Positions 1-8,755 of a stretch of 64,000 nt of DNA are shown here, piece by piece. Made by a program: the position numbers and the translations under genes. The notes under the pieces are model-generated. The model was not told the DNA's origin, did no database searches, and saw only the letters and a program-made list of their open reading frames with translations. This stretch comes from DATBGO01 sp050011895 (GTDB lineage: Bacteria > Actinomycetota > Actinomycetes > Streptosporangiales > Streptosporangiaceae), in the NCBI GenBank assembly GCA_050011895.1, contig JBEKIF010000018.1, positions 1 through 64,000 of the forward strand. Direction: 5' to 3'. How positions within the stretch are numbered: position 1 is the first letter of the stretch; each line of letters starts with the position of its first letter.

Positions 1-270
1 GTCTACCCGGCAGAGATCGAGGACATGATGTACACCCATCCCGCGGTCAGCGAGGTGGCAGTGCTGGGGGTCCCGGACGATCGGCTCGGCGAGGAGGTCA
101 AGGCGTACGTCACCGTCAAGCCTGGCCACTCTGTTACTCAGCAGGAACTGGTCGATTTCGCGAAGGAGCGGATCGCCGCTTACAAGTACCCGCGGACCGT
201 CGAGTTTCTCGATGAGATGCCGAAGGGCCCATCGGGCAAGATCCTCAAGAAGGAACTGAGGGCCGACTGA
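1..270 (+). CDS. Acyl-CoA synthetase (AMP-forming), C-terminal fragment cut by window edge
   Basis: The reading frame is open from base 1 (V-Y-P-A-E-I-E-D) to the TGA at 268-270, so this is the 3' end of a longer gene. The residues match the C-terminal lid domain of the ANL superfamily: the A-E-I-E-D segment, H-P-A-V-S-E-V-A-V-L-G-V-P-D, and the late G-P-S-G-K-I-L-K-K-E-L whose lysine is the adenylation-step catalytic residue in the family. The protein would ligate a carboxylic or fatty acid to CoA. The substrate cannot be told from this piece. Its last base overlaps the first base of the next frame (TGATG), so it is probably co-transcribed with the WS/DGAT gene. Confidence 0.9.
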   Translation, partial: VYPAEIEDMMYTHPAVSEVAVLGVPDDRLGEEVKAYVTVKPGHSVTQQELVDFAKERIAAYKYPRTVEFLDEMPKGPSGKILKKELRAD

Positions 271-1770
271 TGCCCTCCGAGCAGAACGGATCTCGCCAGA
301 TGCAGAAACTCAGCGGTCTCGACACAATGTTCCTGTCCATCGACACGTCGACGACCAGTGGTCTCGTTGGCACGCTCTTCATCTTCGACCGGGACGGCGC
401 ACCGGACGGAGCGAACCGCGCCGCGATCCGGGAGCGCCTGGCTCCGGGAGGTCCCCCCGCGCTCGGGCCTTCAGTACTGGGACGACGATCCCGAGTTCGA
501 CATAGACGATCACCTCAATGACAGGGTGCTCGCCGCTCCGGGCACTCACCGGCAGCTGACCGCCGAGGTCGCCAGGTTGATGGCGCTGCCGGCGGAGCCA
601 GACCAGCCGCCATGGGACCTGTATGTCATCGAGGGCCTGGAGGGCGGAAACGTGGCGCACCTGCTGCGGATCCACCATGCACTGATCGACGGCGGTCTGA
701 TGGCGGATGTGACCGCCATACTCGCGGACGACTGGAAGCGGCCGCCTTCGCTAGGGAAACCGTCCGGCGCCTCGTCACGGGCGCGGCCGGACGCGCTCAC
801 GCAAACTCTGGCGTCCGCCGTGGAGGTACCGGTACGAGCCGTCGGCCTGCAGACGGAGCTCATGGCCTGGCTCGGCAAGCGGGTTGTGCAGGACGGTATC
901 CGGACCGTCCCCGGCCTGGTCACCCGCGGTCTGCGCGGAGCCATCGGGATCCCGGGCCGGGCCGCGGCGGGACTGCGACCCGCGCCCGCGCCCGCGGACG
1001 GCGACCGCGGCGGAGGCGGGGGAGGCGGGGTAGGACTGCCGAGGATCGTCGCCCCCAAGACGAGGCTGACCGGGGCGCTGACGAACCGGCGCGAGTACGC
1101 GTTCACCGTCATGTCCCTCCCCGAGGTCAGACGACTCGGCAAGGCAACCGGGTCAACGGTCAACGACGTGGTGATGTCGCTGGGCGCCGCCGCCGTGCGC
1201 CGCTATCTCAAGGAACTCGGTGAGCTGCCCGGCAAGCCATTGACGGCCGTGGTAGCCACCTCCACGCGCACCGGCAAGGAGCGCACCAAGTGGACGAACT
1301 ATGTGTGGATGATGCTCGCGGAATTTCCGACGGACGTCGAGGACCCGGTGCGGCGGCTCAAGGCGGCGCGCGCGGCCATGAAGAAGGCCAAGGCCACCTC
1401 CAATGCCCTGCCCATCGGGCTCATCCAGTCAGCGAGCTACTTCTGGCCCAGCGCGCTGATGATGGCCGGAGCCAAGTTCATGGCCAGGCCAGCAATCGCC
1501 AAGCGCATCCCCGTCACACCGTGGAACCTGACGATGTCGAACGTGCGCGGCCTGTCCAAGCCGATCTCCATTGACGGTGTCCAGGCCGTGGGCAACTACC
1601 CGGTGACGTTCCTCCCGCCCAGCACCGGCCTCGGCATCGTCGTGGTGAGCTACGGCGACGATCTGGAGTGCTGTGTGGCTACCTGTCCCGACCTGGTGCC
1701 GGACGCCGAGCGGATAGCTGGCTACCTGACGGACGCGCTCGCCGACCTGAGCCGCGCCGTCGGTAAGTGA
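270..1770 (+). pseudogene. Wax ester synthase/diacylglycerol acyltransferase (WS/DGAT), frameshifted near 430-460
   Basis: The N-terminus typical of the family (K-L-S-G-L-D-T-M-F, then T-L-F-I-F-D) is read from ATG 270 in frame 3. From about base 450 the homologous residues continue in frame 1 (L-Q-Y-W-D-D-D-P-E-F-D-I-D-D-H-L) and run to 1770. The acyltransferase motif H-H-A-L-I-D-G is intact in the second frame, as are the C-terminal N-L-T-M-S-N-V-R-G and Y-G-D-D-L segments. About eight residues usually present between R-E-R-L-A and R-E-V-P appear to be missing, which suggests a small deletion plus frame change and not a single miscalled base. A sequencing error at the C-run near 451-457 is the alternative. 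The intact protein would make storage wax esters or triacylglycerol from acyl-CoA. Confidence 0.75.
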
Positions 1771-1781
1771 CCTGACACCGT

Positions 1782-1820
1782 GCCCGCCGGCGGAGCGACG
1801 ATATCGAGCCGCCGGCAGGC
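1782..1820. terminator. Hairpin between convergent genes
   Basis: GCCGGCGG at 1786-1793 pairs with CCGCCGGC at 1809-1816, with a 15-base loop and three further pairs outside one mismatch. It lies between the WS/DGAT stop (1770) and the IclR stop (1832). There is no clear T-run, as is common in high-GC actinobacteria. Confidence 0.55.
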
Positions 1821-1831
1821 CGGGGAGCGTG

Positions 1832-2599
1832 TCAGCCGTTGGCCTGGCGGGCGAGATCGGCGTTGATCCGTTGTGTCGCGGTCTGGACGGCGTTGACTAG
1901 CTCCTTGACCCGCCCGCCCGAGAACCTGACGGCCGGAACGGACACGGTCACCGCGGCGAGCGGGTGCCCGTCGTATCCTCGGACAAGCACGCCGAGCGCG
2001 GCAATCCCGCGCTCGCTCTCGCCCATGTTTACCCCGTAGCCGCGGCGCCTGGTCGTCTCAAGCTCGCGCCTGAGGGTCGCCGCCTCGGTCATGGTGAGCA
2101 GCCCGTTGCCTGACTGGCCGGCCGGGTAGAGACGGTCGATCTCCTCCCTGGGAAGTGCCGCGAGCAACGCCTTGCCCCCCGAGGTGCGGTGGGCCGGCAG
2201 CACCGCACCTACCCGGGCGCCGACCCGCAACGGCCGCCGCGCCTCAACGCTCGCGATGAAGTGCACGTCGTGGCCGATCAGGACGACGAGGTGCGACGTC
2301 TCGTCCAGGGTGGTCCGCAGCCACTCCAGGTGCGGCCGGGACACGGCGCAAAGGTCGATCGACGACGCATGGCTTGCGGCAAGTTCGGTAAACGCGGGCC
2401 CGGGCCGGTAGGTACGGTCGCCCGCCTGGACCGCGAAGCCGCGGTAGCGCAGGGTCGACAGGAGCCGATGTGCCGTGGACGCGGCTACGCCCAGCTCATC
2501 GGCCGCGTCGGTGACCCGCAGCTGGCCCTCCCGGCCGAGCATCTGCAGCAGCCGGAGGGCAGCGTCGACAGACTCCAGGTGGCCCGTCTTGTTCCCCAT
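1832..2599 (-). CDS. IclR-family transcriptional regulator
   Basis: About 255 residues, the usual size of the family. The N-terminal winged helix (residues ~5-65: S-V-D-A-A-L-R-L-L-Q-M-L, then L-G-V-A-A-S-T-A-H-R-L-L-S-T-L) is followed by the IclR effector-binding domain with its typical H-R-T-S-G-G-K-A-L-L-A and G-Y-G-V-N-M-G-E-S-E-R-G-I-A-A-L-G-V stretches. The frame stays open far upstream, but homology begins at M-G-N-K-T-G, so the ATG at 2599 was chosen. It is divergent from the acyl-CoA synthetase at 2687 with an 87-bp shared promoter region. A loose CGGAA...TTCCG inverted repeat (2602-2628) lies in that gap and could be its operator. It probably controls the neighbouring acyl-CoA or aromatic genes; the effector is unknown. 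Confidence 0.85.
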   Translation of the reverse strand: MGNKTGHLESVDAALRLLQMLGREGQLRVTDAADELGVAASTAHRLLSTLRYRGFAVQAGDRTYRPGPAFTELAASHASSIDLCAVSRPHLEWLRTTLDETSHLVVLIGHDVHFIASVEARRPLRVGARVGAVLPAHRTSGGKALLAALPREEIDRLYPAGQSGNGLLTMTEAATLRRELETTRRRGYGVNMGESERGIAALGVLVRGYDGHPLAAVTVSVPAVRFSGGRVKELVNAVQTATQRINADLARQANG

Positions 2600-2686
2600 A
2601 ACGGAAATAGTATCACCAAGGCATTCCGCCAGGCTCGCCCGAAGCCTACGGTCGAACCAGCGAAGACGAGACCCCGAGGGGGAGAA

Positions 2687-4246
2687 ATGCCCGACTCCCG
2701 CCGCACGAAGCCGGACATCAGCCTCGGCGGCTGGTTTGCCGCTCGGGCGGCCCGATCGGCACATCGGCGGGCGCTGACTTTCGAGGGGAAGACGCTGACC
2801 TACGGGCAGTTGCTCGATCGCGTGGATCGTCTGGCGGCAGGATTCCGAGCGCAGGGCCTGTGCCACGGTGACCGCATCGGCTTCCTGGGGACCAACCAGC
2901 CCGCCGTGCTGGAGACCTTCCTCGCAGCCGCGCGTATCGGGGCCATCTTCGTGCCGCTGAACTTCAGGCTGACGGGCGCGGAGCTGTCCTTCATCGTCGG
3001 GGACGCCGGCCTGCAGACCCTCGTTGCTGACGGCGAGCGCCAGGCGGTCATCGATAGCGTGCGCGAGCAATTGCCGGTACACCGCTACGTCGGCGTCGAG
3101 GGGGCCGGGGCCGGCTGGCAGGCCTTCGAGTCGGTCGTGGACGGCAACGAACGGTTGTCCCGGCCGGACTCCGTGGGGCCCGACGAGGTCGCCGTGCTTA
3201 TGTACACGTCGGGGACGACAGGCCGTCCCAAGGGGGTCATGCTCACGCATGCCAACCTGTGGTGGAACAACACGAACCTGATGCACCTATGGGATGTCCT
3301 CGCGGATGACGTGACCCTCATCTCGTCGCCGCTTTTCCACATCGCCGGCCTCAATGTCACCATCCCCACCACGTGGCAGAGGGGCGGCGAGGTGGTGCTG
3401 CACCGCGCCTTCGATGCTCAGGCGACCCTCGACGACATCAGCCGCTACCGGATCTCCACGCTGTTCGCGGCGGTGCCCATGCTCCGGGCCATCAGCGAGC
3501 TTCCCGCCTTCGAGTCCGCGGACCTGAGCAGCGTGCGGATGATCATCGGTGGCGGCGGCCCGGTCCCCGAGGCGCTGATCAAGCTTTACCAGGCCCGGGG
3601 TATCTCCTTGCTGAACGGCTACGGGCTGACGGAGACGGCACCCTCCGCATCCTTCCTTACCGCGGAATACGCCCTGACGAAGCGAGAATCGATAGGTCAG
3701 GCTCCGCTGCTGAGCAAGGTCAAGGTTGTTGACGGGACGGGCGTTACCATCCCCGGACCGCACGTGCAAGGCGAGATCTGTGCATACGGGCCCAACGTCA
3801 TGAAGGGCTACTGGAACCTGCCGGAGGCCACCGCCGAGGCCATCGACGCCGAGGGCTGGTTCCACACCGGTGACATCGGGTACTTCGACTCTGACGGGTT
3901 TCTGTACATCGTCGACCGGCTCAAGGACATGGTGGTTTCCGGCGGAGAGAACGTGTCATCTGTCGAGGTCGAGAATGTCATCTACTCGCACCCGTCAATT
4001 TCTGAAGTCGCGATCATCGGTCTTCACCACGAGCGCTGGGGCGAAACGGTCGTCGCCATCGCGGTGCTCAAGGCGGGGCACAGGTTGTCAATCGAGGAGC
4101 TGCGTGATTTCGCCGGCCAGTCGCTAGCCCGCTACAAGTTGCCTACCCGACTCCTGCTTGCCGATGAGCTGCCCCGCAACCCGGCAGGCAAGGTCCTGAA
4201 GCGCCAGCTCCGCGACGAGTACCGGACGGCGCCGGGTGACAAGTGA
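2687..4246 (+). CDS. AMP-dependent acyl-CoA synthetase/ligase
   Basis: 519 residues. The start is the ATG at 2687, preceded by a GAGGGGGAG ribosome-binding site; the open frame extends further upstream without homology. The ANL motifs are present in order: the P-loop-like Y-T-S-G-T-T-G-R-P-K-G (residues ~170-185), N-G-Y-G-L-T-E-T-A-P, the hinge region G-W-F-H-T-G-D-I-G, and the C-terminal N-P-A-G-K-V-L-K-R catalytic lysine. It would activate a fatty or aromatic acid via an acyl-AMP to the CoA thioester. It is divergent from the IclR regulator and next to acyl-CoA dehydrogenase genes, which fits a beta-oxidation-type pathway. The exact substrate is not readable from motifs. Confidence 0.88.
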   Translation: MPDSRRTKPDISLGGWFAARAARSAHRRALTFEGKTLTYGQLLDRVDRLAAGFRAQGLCHGDRIGFLGTNQPAVLETFLAAARIGAIFVPLNFRLTGAELSFIVGDAGLQTLVADGERQAVIDSVREQLPVHRYVGVEGAGAGWQAFESVVDGNERLSRPDSVGPDEVAVLMYTSGTTGRPKGVMLTHANLWWNNTNLMHLWDVLADDVTLISSPLFHIAGLNVTIPTTWQRGGEVVLHRAFDAQATLDDISRYRISTLFAAVPMLRAISELPAFESADLSSVRMIIGGGGPVPEALIKLYQARGISLLNGYGLTETAPSASFLTAEYALTKRESIGQAPLLSKVKVVDGTGVTIPGPHVQGEICAYGPNVMKGYWNLPEATAEAIDAEGWFHTGDIGYFDSDGFLYIVDRLKDMVVSGGENVSSVEVENVIYSHPSISEVAIIGLHHERWGETVVAIAVLKAGHRLSIEELRDFAGQSLARYKLPTRLLLADELPRNPAGKVLKRQLRDEYRTAPGDK

Positions 4247-4248
4247 AG

Positions 4249-5307
4249 TCAGTCGCCGCCCAGGTCGCCGTCGAGCATCCGGTGTGCCCGCTCGATCAGG
4301 ACCGGGACTGTCGGTCCCTCCCGCTCGAATCCTTCGCCCACGGTCCTGTTCTGCAGGAATCGGGCGTGGATCCCCTCAAGGACGACAGCCAGCTTGAAGC
4401 AGCCGAATGCCATGTAGTACCCGATCCCGGAGATATCCCGGCCGGTTAGCTCCGCGTAACGGGCTGCCAGTTGCGCCCTGGAGAAGAAGCCGGGCCTGGT
4501 GGTCACCGCAGCGCCAACATTGACCTCCAGCCATCCGGCGTCGCCAGGGCCAACCCAGGAGATGAGCGTCAGGCCGAGGTCAGCGAGCGGATCGCCGAGC
4601 GTGGACATCTCCCAGTCCACCACGGCCTTGATCGCCGGCCGGGCACCCAGGCTGATCAGCGTGTTGTCCAGCCTGAAGTCGCCGTGCACCAAAGTCCCTT
4701 CGGCCGATTCCGGCAGTCCCTCGGTGAGGCGGGCAACCAGCTGGTCGTAGCCTGGCATCTCCCTGGTGGCGGACAGGTCCCACTGGCGCTGCCATCGGGC
4801 GAGCTGACGGGCCAGGTAGCCCTCCGCCCGGCCGAAGTCGCTCAGGCCGACGGCGGCCGTGTCCACGCCGTGAATCGTGGCCATCATCCCGGCCAGCAGC
4901 TCCGACAACTGGGCGGCCTGCTGCTGGCTGACCTGCCGGCCGTCCTCCTCGGATCGCAGGACCAGGCCGTCAACGTACTCCATCAGGTAGAACGGGGCGC
5001 CGATGACGTCAGGGTCGGTGCAGATCGCGACCGGGCCCGGCGCCGGGACATCCGTGCCGCGCAACGCGGTGAGCACCCGGTATTCCCTGGTCATATCGTG
5101 CGCTGTGGGCAGCACGTGGCCGAGCGGCGGGCGCCGCAACACGAGCTTTCCGGCCTCCAGGTCCAGCCGGTAGGTGAGGTTGGACCGGCCGCCCGCGATC
5201 AGCTCGACGCCCTGCAGCTCGCCGAGGCCGTCAGCGCCGCTGCTGCCGATCCAGCTCGCCAGCCGGCCGGGATCCTCGACGCCCGGCACCCCGGGGACGC
5301 GCGGCAT
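4249..5307 (-). CDS. Phosphotransferase of the APH family (ACAD10/11-type), linked to acyl-CoA dehydrogenase
   Basis: 352 residues with the aminoglycoside-phosphotransferase fold: G-G-R-S-N-L-T-Y nucleotide loop near residue 40, the Brenner motif H-G-D-F-R-L-D-N, and the metal-binding V-V-D-W-E-M-S-T-L-G-D-P. The family is commonly paired with acyl-CoA dehydrogenases. In animals the equivalent domain of ACAD10/11 phosphorylates 4-hydroxyacyl-CoAs so that they can enter beta-oxidation. The start codon at 5307 directly abuts the stop of the acyl-CoA dehydrogenase (5308), so translation is probably coupled. Antibiotic resistance is unlikely given this context. Confidence 0.83.
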   Translation of the reverse strand: MPRVPGVPGVEDPGRLASWIGSSGADGLGELQGVELIAGGRSNLTYRLDLEAGKLVLRRPPLGHVLPTAHDMTREYRVLTALRGTDVPAPGPVAICTDPDVIGAPFYLMEYVDGLVLRSEEDGRQVSQQQAAQLSELLAGMMATIHGVDTAAVGLSDFGRAEGYLARQLARWQRQWDLSATREMPGYDQLVARLTEGLPESAEGTLVHGDFRLDNTLISLGARPAIKAVVDWEMSTLGDPLADLGLTLISWVGPGDAGWLEVNVGAAVTTRPGFFSRAQLAARYAELTGRDISGIGYYMAFGCFKLAVVLEGIHARFLQNRTVGEGFEREGPTVPVLIERAHRMLDGDLGGD

Positions 5308-6528
5308 CTAGCTGTACTTCCGCAGTTCACGCCGCGCGAGCGAGCGCTTATGCACCTCATCGGGACCGTCAGCGAACCGCATGCTCCGTGAGTCCGCCCA
5401 CATCTGCGCGAGCGGGAAGTCCTGGCTGACCCCGGCGGCCCCGTGTGCCTGGATTGCCTTGTCGATCACCCACGCGGCCATTCGCGGTGTTACGACCTTG
5501 ATGGCCTGGATCTCCGTGTGCGCGCCCTTGTTACCGACCGTATCCATCAGCCAGGCGGTCTTCAGCACCAGCAGCCGGGCAGACTCGATCCTGACCCGCG
5601 ACTCGGCGATCCAGTCCTGGATCACGCCCTGCTCGGCCAGCGGCTTGCCCCAGGCGATCCGGTCGGTGACCCGCCGGCACATCAGCTCAAGCGCCCGCTC
5701 GGCAGCACCGATCTGCCGCATGCAGTGGTGGATCCGGCCGGGACCAAGCCGGGCCTGGGCGATCGCGAAACCATCGCCCTGGCCCGCGATCAGGTTCGCG
5801 GCAGGCACCCGTGCGTCACGGAACTCCACCTCGGCGTGACCGCCGTGAGTCCCGCCGGCGTAGCCGAAGACCTGGATCCCCCGCTTGAACGTCACGCCCG
5901 GCGTGTCCCTCGGCACCAGGATCATCGACTGCTGGCGGTGACGGTCGGCCGCCGGGTCGGACTTGCCCATCACAACGAGGATCTGGCAGCGCGGATCCAT
6001 TCCCCCGGACGACCACCACTTGCGGCCGTTGATCACGTAGCTGTCGCCGTCCCGCTCGATCTGGGTCGCGATATTGGTCGCGTCGGAGGAGGCGACATCC
6101 GGCTCGGTCATGCAGAAAGCGGAGCGGATCTCGCCGTTGAGCAACGGCCGCAGCCAGCGATCCTGCTGCTGCTTGTTGCCGAACTCGGCGAGCACCTCCA
6201 TGTTGCCGGTATCCGGGGCGGCGCAGTTCAGGGCCTCAGGGGCGATCGCGGGGCTGTGCCCCGTGATCTCGGCCAGCGGCGCGTACTGCAGGTTGGTCAG
6301 CCCCGCACCGTCAGGATGATGGGCCAGGAACAGATTCCACAGCCCGCGCTTGCGCGCCTCGGCCTTGATTTCCTCCATGACCGCCGGGCGCTCCCAGACC
6401 CTGCCCTGATCAGCCAGCTCGGCCACCTGCTCGGCGAACACCTTCTCCGCCGGGCGGATCTTCTCAGCTATGAACGCCAACAACTGCCCGCGGAGTTCCT
6501 CGGTGCGCGCGTCGTATGCGAAGTCCAT
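5308..6528 (-). CDS. Acyl-CoA dehydrogenase
   Basis: 406 residues, a normal length. The FAD-binding segment F-C-M-T-E-P-D-V-A-S-S-D (residues ~140) and the C-terminal helical domain with I-Q-A-H-G-A-A-G-V-S-Q-D-F-P and the R-F-A-D-G-P-D-E-V-H end are clear. The family introduces a trans-2,3 double bond into acyl-CoA and passes electrons to ETF. With the abutting phosphotransferase it resembles the ACAD10/11 pair that handles hydroxylated acyl-CoAs. The protein is cytoplasmic. The 180 bp upstream (6529-6708) show nothing recognisable. Confidence 0.9.
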   Translation of the reverse strand: MDFAYDARTEELRGQLLAFIAEKIRPAEKVFAEQVAELADQGRVWERPAVMEEIKAEARKRGLWNLFLAHHPDGAGLTNLQYAPLAEITGHSPAIAPEALNCAAPDTGNMEVLAEFGNKQQQDRWLRPLLNGEIRSAFCMTEPDVASSDATNIATQIERDGDSYVINGRKWWSSGGMDPRCQILVVMGKSDPAADRHRQQSMILVPRDTPGVTFKRGIQVFGYAGGTHGGHAEVEFRDARVPAANLIAGQGDGFAIAQARLGPGRIHHCMRQIGAAERALELMCRRVTDRIAWGKPLAEQGVIQDWIAESRVRIESARLLVLKTAWLMDTVGNKGAHTEIQAIKVVTPRMAAWVIDKAIQAHGAAGVSQDFPLAQMWADSRSMRFADGPDEVHKRSLARRELRKYS

Positions 6529-6708
6529 CGGCTAACTCCTTGGCAAGTCCGGACAAGATTGCCTATTGGACAGGCGTGACCACGATGCTACGGCCCTCGG
6601 GTGGAGCAGGTCGAGACCGTCAAACCGGCTCCGGAAGTGCGGCTGCAGCACCATTGCCGACCCGGCGGTGCTCGGCCTCGGCCGCGGCATCACCAGGGTC
6701 CAGCGCGT

Positions 6709-7953
6709 TCACAGCTGGGGGAACATGGGCGCGAGCTCGTCCGGCGTCATCGCCGTCGGCCCGTAGAGCCAGTCGACGTAGCTGTAATCGTGCACGTCGC
6801 GTTCGCGGAATACCTGATTGCGCCACAACCGCTTGTCGCCGTCGTGGTGCCATAGGTTGCCCCAGGCCCGTGCTGTCGTCAGCACCCGGCGGCAGTGCAC
6901 TGGCCGAACCGCATTGTAGGCGGCGAGCGTGGCGTCCCAGTCGATCCCAGTCGGGGTGCCATGCTCGGCGGAGCCCTTGACGCCCTGCCGCTGCACATGG
7001 CCAGCCAGCACCCAGGCGTCTTCCATCGCCATCACCGCGCCCTGAGCGAGGTACTGAAGCGGCGGGTGGGCGGCGTCGCCGGTGAGGGCGAGCCGGCCCT
7101 GGACCCAGTTGTCGATCGGCTCGCGGTCGAACATCCGCCACCAGCGGTCCCGCCACATGTGGCGCAAACCCGCACGCACTTGCGGACAGGTCTCCTCGAA
7201 GGCGGTATCGAGTTCGTCGGGCGTCCCCCAGACCTCCTCGCCGGCCAGGGCCTTGGGCGACTGGAAGACCGCGACCTGGTTGAACATCTCGCCCTGGCGG
7301 AGCGGATACTGCACGAAATGACGCCTGGGCCCGATGTAGATGACGACGTCGTGCAGGCTGATGCCGAGGTCCCTGACCTTCTCGATCGGCACCGCGCCGC
7401 GGTAGGCCACGTATGCGGAGCTGACCGGCTCGTCGTCGCTCAGCAGGGGGCGGATGACCGAGCGCAGGCCGTCGGCGGCAAGGACGATCTCGGCGGAGTC
7501 GGTCCGGCTCTCGCTGATCGCCCGTGCGCCGCCAGGGACCTGCTCCACCCGGGTGACCTTACAGGCCGTGACGAGATCGGCCCCGATCCGCTTGGCCTCG
7601 CGGAGCAGCGCGGCATGCAGGTCGCTGCGGTGAATGACGACATAGGGCGAGCCGTAGCGCGCACGGGTGTCAGCGAGGTCCATCCTGGTCAGTTCCGTGC
7701 CGTCGATGGCGTCGCGCATGATGATGTTCTCAGGAGTGACCCCGAGGGAGATGACCTCGTCGAGCAGGCCCCAGTCGGCCAGGATGCGGGTGCAGTTAGG
7801 AGCGATCTGCAGGCCAGCGCCCACTTCGCCGAACTCTGGCGCCTCTTCGAGCACGCGCACCTTCAGGCCGGCCTGCGTGAGTGCGACAGCGTTGCTCAGG
7901 CCGCCGATCCCGCCGCCGACGATGATGACATCGGCGCCAGAGGTGTTCTTCAC
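6709..7953 (-). CDS. FAD-dependent monooxygenase, 3-hydroxybenzoate 6-hydroxylase-like
   Basis: 414 residues of the class A flavoprotein hydroxylase family. The N-terminal dinucleotide fold V-G-G-G-I-G-G-L-S, the D-G-L-R-S-V-I-R segment and the second FAD motif G-D-A-A-H-P-P-L-Q-Y-L-A-Q-G-A are all present. The start is the GTG at 7953 behind AGGA. It is the last gene of a leftward cluster with gentisate dioxygenase, fumarylpyruvate hydrolase and maleylpyruvate isomerase, so the likely reaction is NADH- and O2-dependent hydroxylation of 3-hydroxybenzoate (or salicylate) to gentisate. The family assignment is firm; the exact substrate is inferred from the neighbours. Confidence 0.85.
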   Translation of the reverse strand: MKNTSGADVIIVGGGIGGLSNAVALTQAGLKVRVLEEAPEFGEVGAGLQIAPNCTRILADWGLLDEVISLGVTPENIIMRDAIDGTELTRMDLADTRARYGSPYVVIHRSDLHAALLREAKRIGADLVTACKVTRVEQVPGGARAISESRTDSAEIVLAADGLRSVIRPLLSDDEPVSSAYVAYRGAVPIEKVRDLGISLHDVVIYIGPRRHFVQYPLRQGEMFNQVAVFQSPKALAGEEVWGTPDELDTAFEETCPQVRAGLRHMWRDRWWRMFDREPIDNWVQGRLALTGDAAHPPLQYLAQGAVMAMEDAWVLAGHVQRQGVKGSAEHGTPTGIDWDATLAAYNAVRPVHCRRVLTTARAWGNLWHHDGDKRLWRNQVFRERDVHDYSYVDWLYGPTAMTPDELAPMFPQL

Positions 7954-7973
7954 TAGATTGTCCTTACCTCGAC

Positions 7974-8039
7974 GTGGGTTCCGGCCATCAGAGCCAGGCC
8001 GGCAGTGTGGTTTCCGGCCATCAGAGCCAGGCCGGCAGT
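7974..8039. repeat. 33-bp tandem duplication of the 3' end of the isomerase gene
   Basis: Bases 7974-8006 and 8007-8039 are the same 33-mer with one mismatch (GTGG, one variable base, then TTCCGGCCATCAGAGCCAGG and GCAGT). The inner copy (8007-8039) contains the stop and last codons of the maleylpyruvate isomerase. The outer copy lies in the gap before the monooxygenase. Confidence 0.9.
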
Positions 8040-8755
8040 AGCGGGATGGGCGTGCCGTCAGTCGTTTTGATCCCGCCCCCGGGCCGGCCGGTCAGCCAGC
8101 CGGCGACATCTGCGAGCGATCCCCGTACAGTTAGCCGCTCCCCGGTCCCGTTGATGTCCCATGACCCGCCCGTGTCGGTGGCCTGAACCGTGACGGACGG
8201 GCCATTCGCGCTGGCCGAGCGCTTGACGACCACGTCCCCGACGAGCGCCGTGAGGAAGGCAGCCGGGAGATCCGCGAACGTCGTGCCCGAGCCAAGGTCG
8301 ACCGCGTGCACCATGACCTCGCGGCTGCGCAGCCACGGCAGCACCCTCGCCGGTACGGTCCGTCCCTGGGCGGTCACGACGCGGTGGCTCCACTGGGCAT
8401 CCGAAAGCTCGCTCAGGTCGCCCGCGAGCTGCTGAGCCGATGAGTCAAGCCATTGGCGCAGTTCAGTGGCCGGCAGCCGGGATCCGTTCTCGATGTCGTC
8501 GTTGCGCTGCTCCGGAGAGGAGTACATGCGGTGTTCCTCGCCGGTCCTGGCCCAGCGCGCGAGTCGACCGAGCGCCTCGGCATTCGCGGCCACATGCGCG
8601 ATCACGTGACGGCGCGTCCAGCCCGTCAGTGCGGTGTGCTCGCCGAGGCCGTCGTCATCGATCCGGGCCGAGGCCGCGATGAACTCGGCGGTCCCGCGCT
8701 CCATCCAGCGCCGGCTCAGCGCAAAGGCGCGTTCCTCACTGGTCACTGCGGTCAC
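8021..8755 (-). CDS. Mycothiol-dependent maleylpyruvate isomerase (DinB-like fold)
   Basis: 244 residues, matching the MDMPI family. The N-terminal helical metal-binding domain has W-T-R-R-H-V-I-A-H-V-A and, further on, S-R-E-V-M-V-H-A-V-D-L; together these supply the His/Glu/His zinc ligands of the characterised Corynebacterium enzyme. The enzyme isomerises maleylpyruvate, the ring-cleavage product of gentisate, to fumarylpyruvate, using mycothiol in place of glutathione, which supports an actinobacterial host. It starts at a GTG that overlaps the upstream gene's stop (GTGA). Its last ten codons are duplicated just downstream. Confidence 0.88.
   Translation of the reverse strand: MTAVTSEERAFALSRRWMERGTAEFIAASARIDDDGLGEHTALTGWTRRHVIAHVAANAEALGRLARWARTGEEHRMYSSPEQRNDDIENGSRLPATELRQWLDSSAQQLAGDLSELSDAQWSHRVVTAQGRTVPARVLPWLRSREVMVHAVDLGSGTTFADLPAAFLTALVGDVVVKRSASANGPSVTVQATDTGGSWDINGTGERLTVRGSLADVAGWLTGRPGGGIKTTDGTPIPLLPAWL

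Noticed and set aside
4249..5307. Antibiotic-resistance aminoglycoside phosphotransferase
   Set aside because: Although the fold matches, the abutting acyl-CoA dehydrogenase gene points to the ACAD10/11-type acyl-CoA role.
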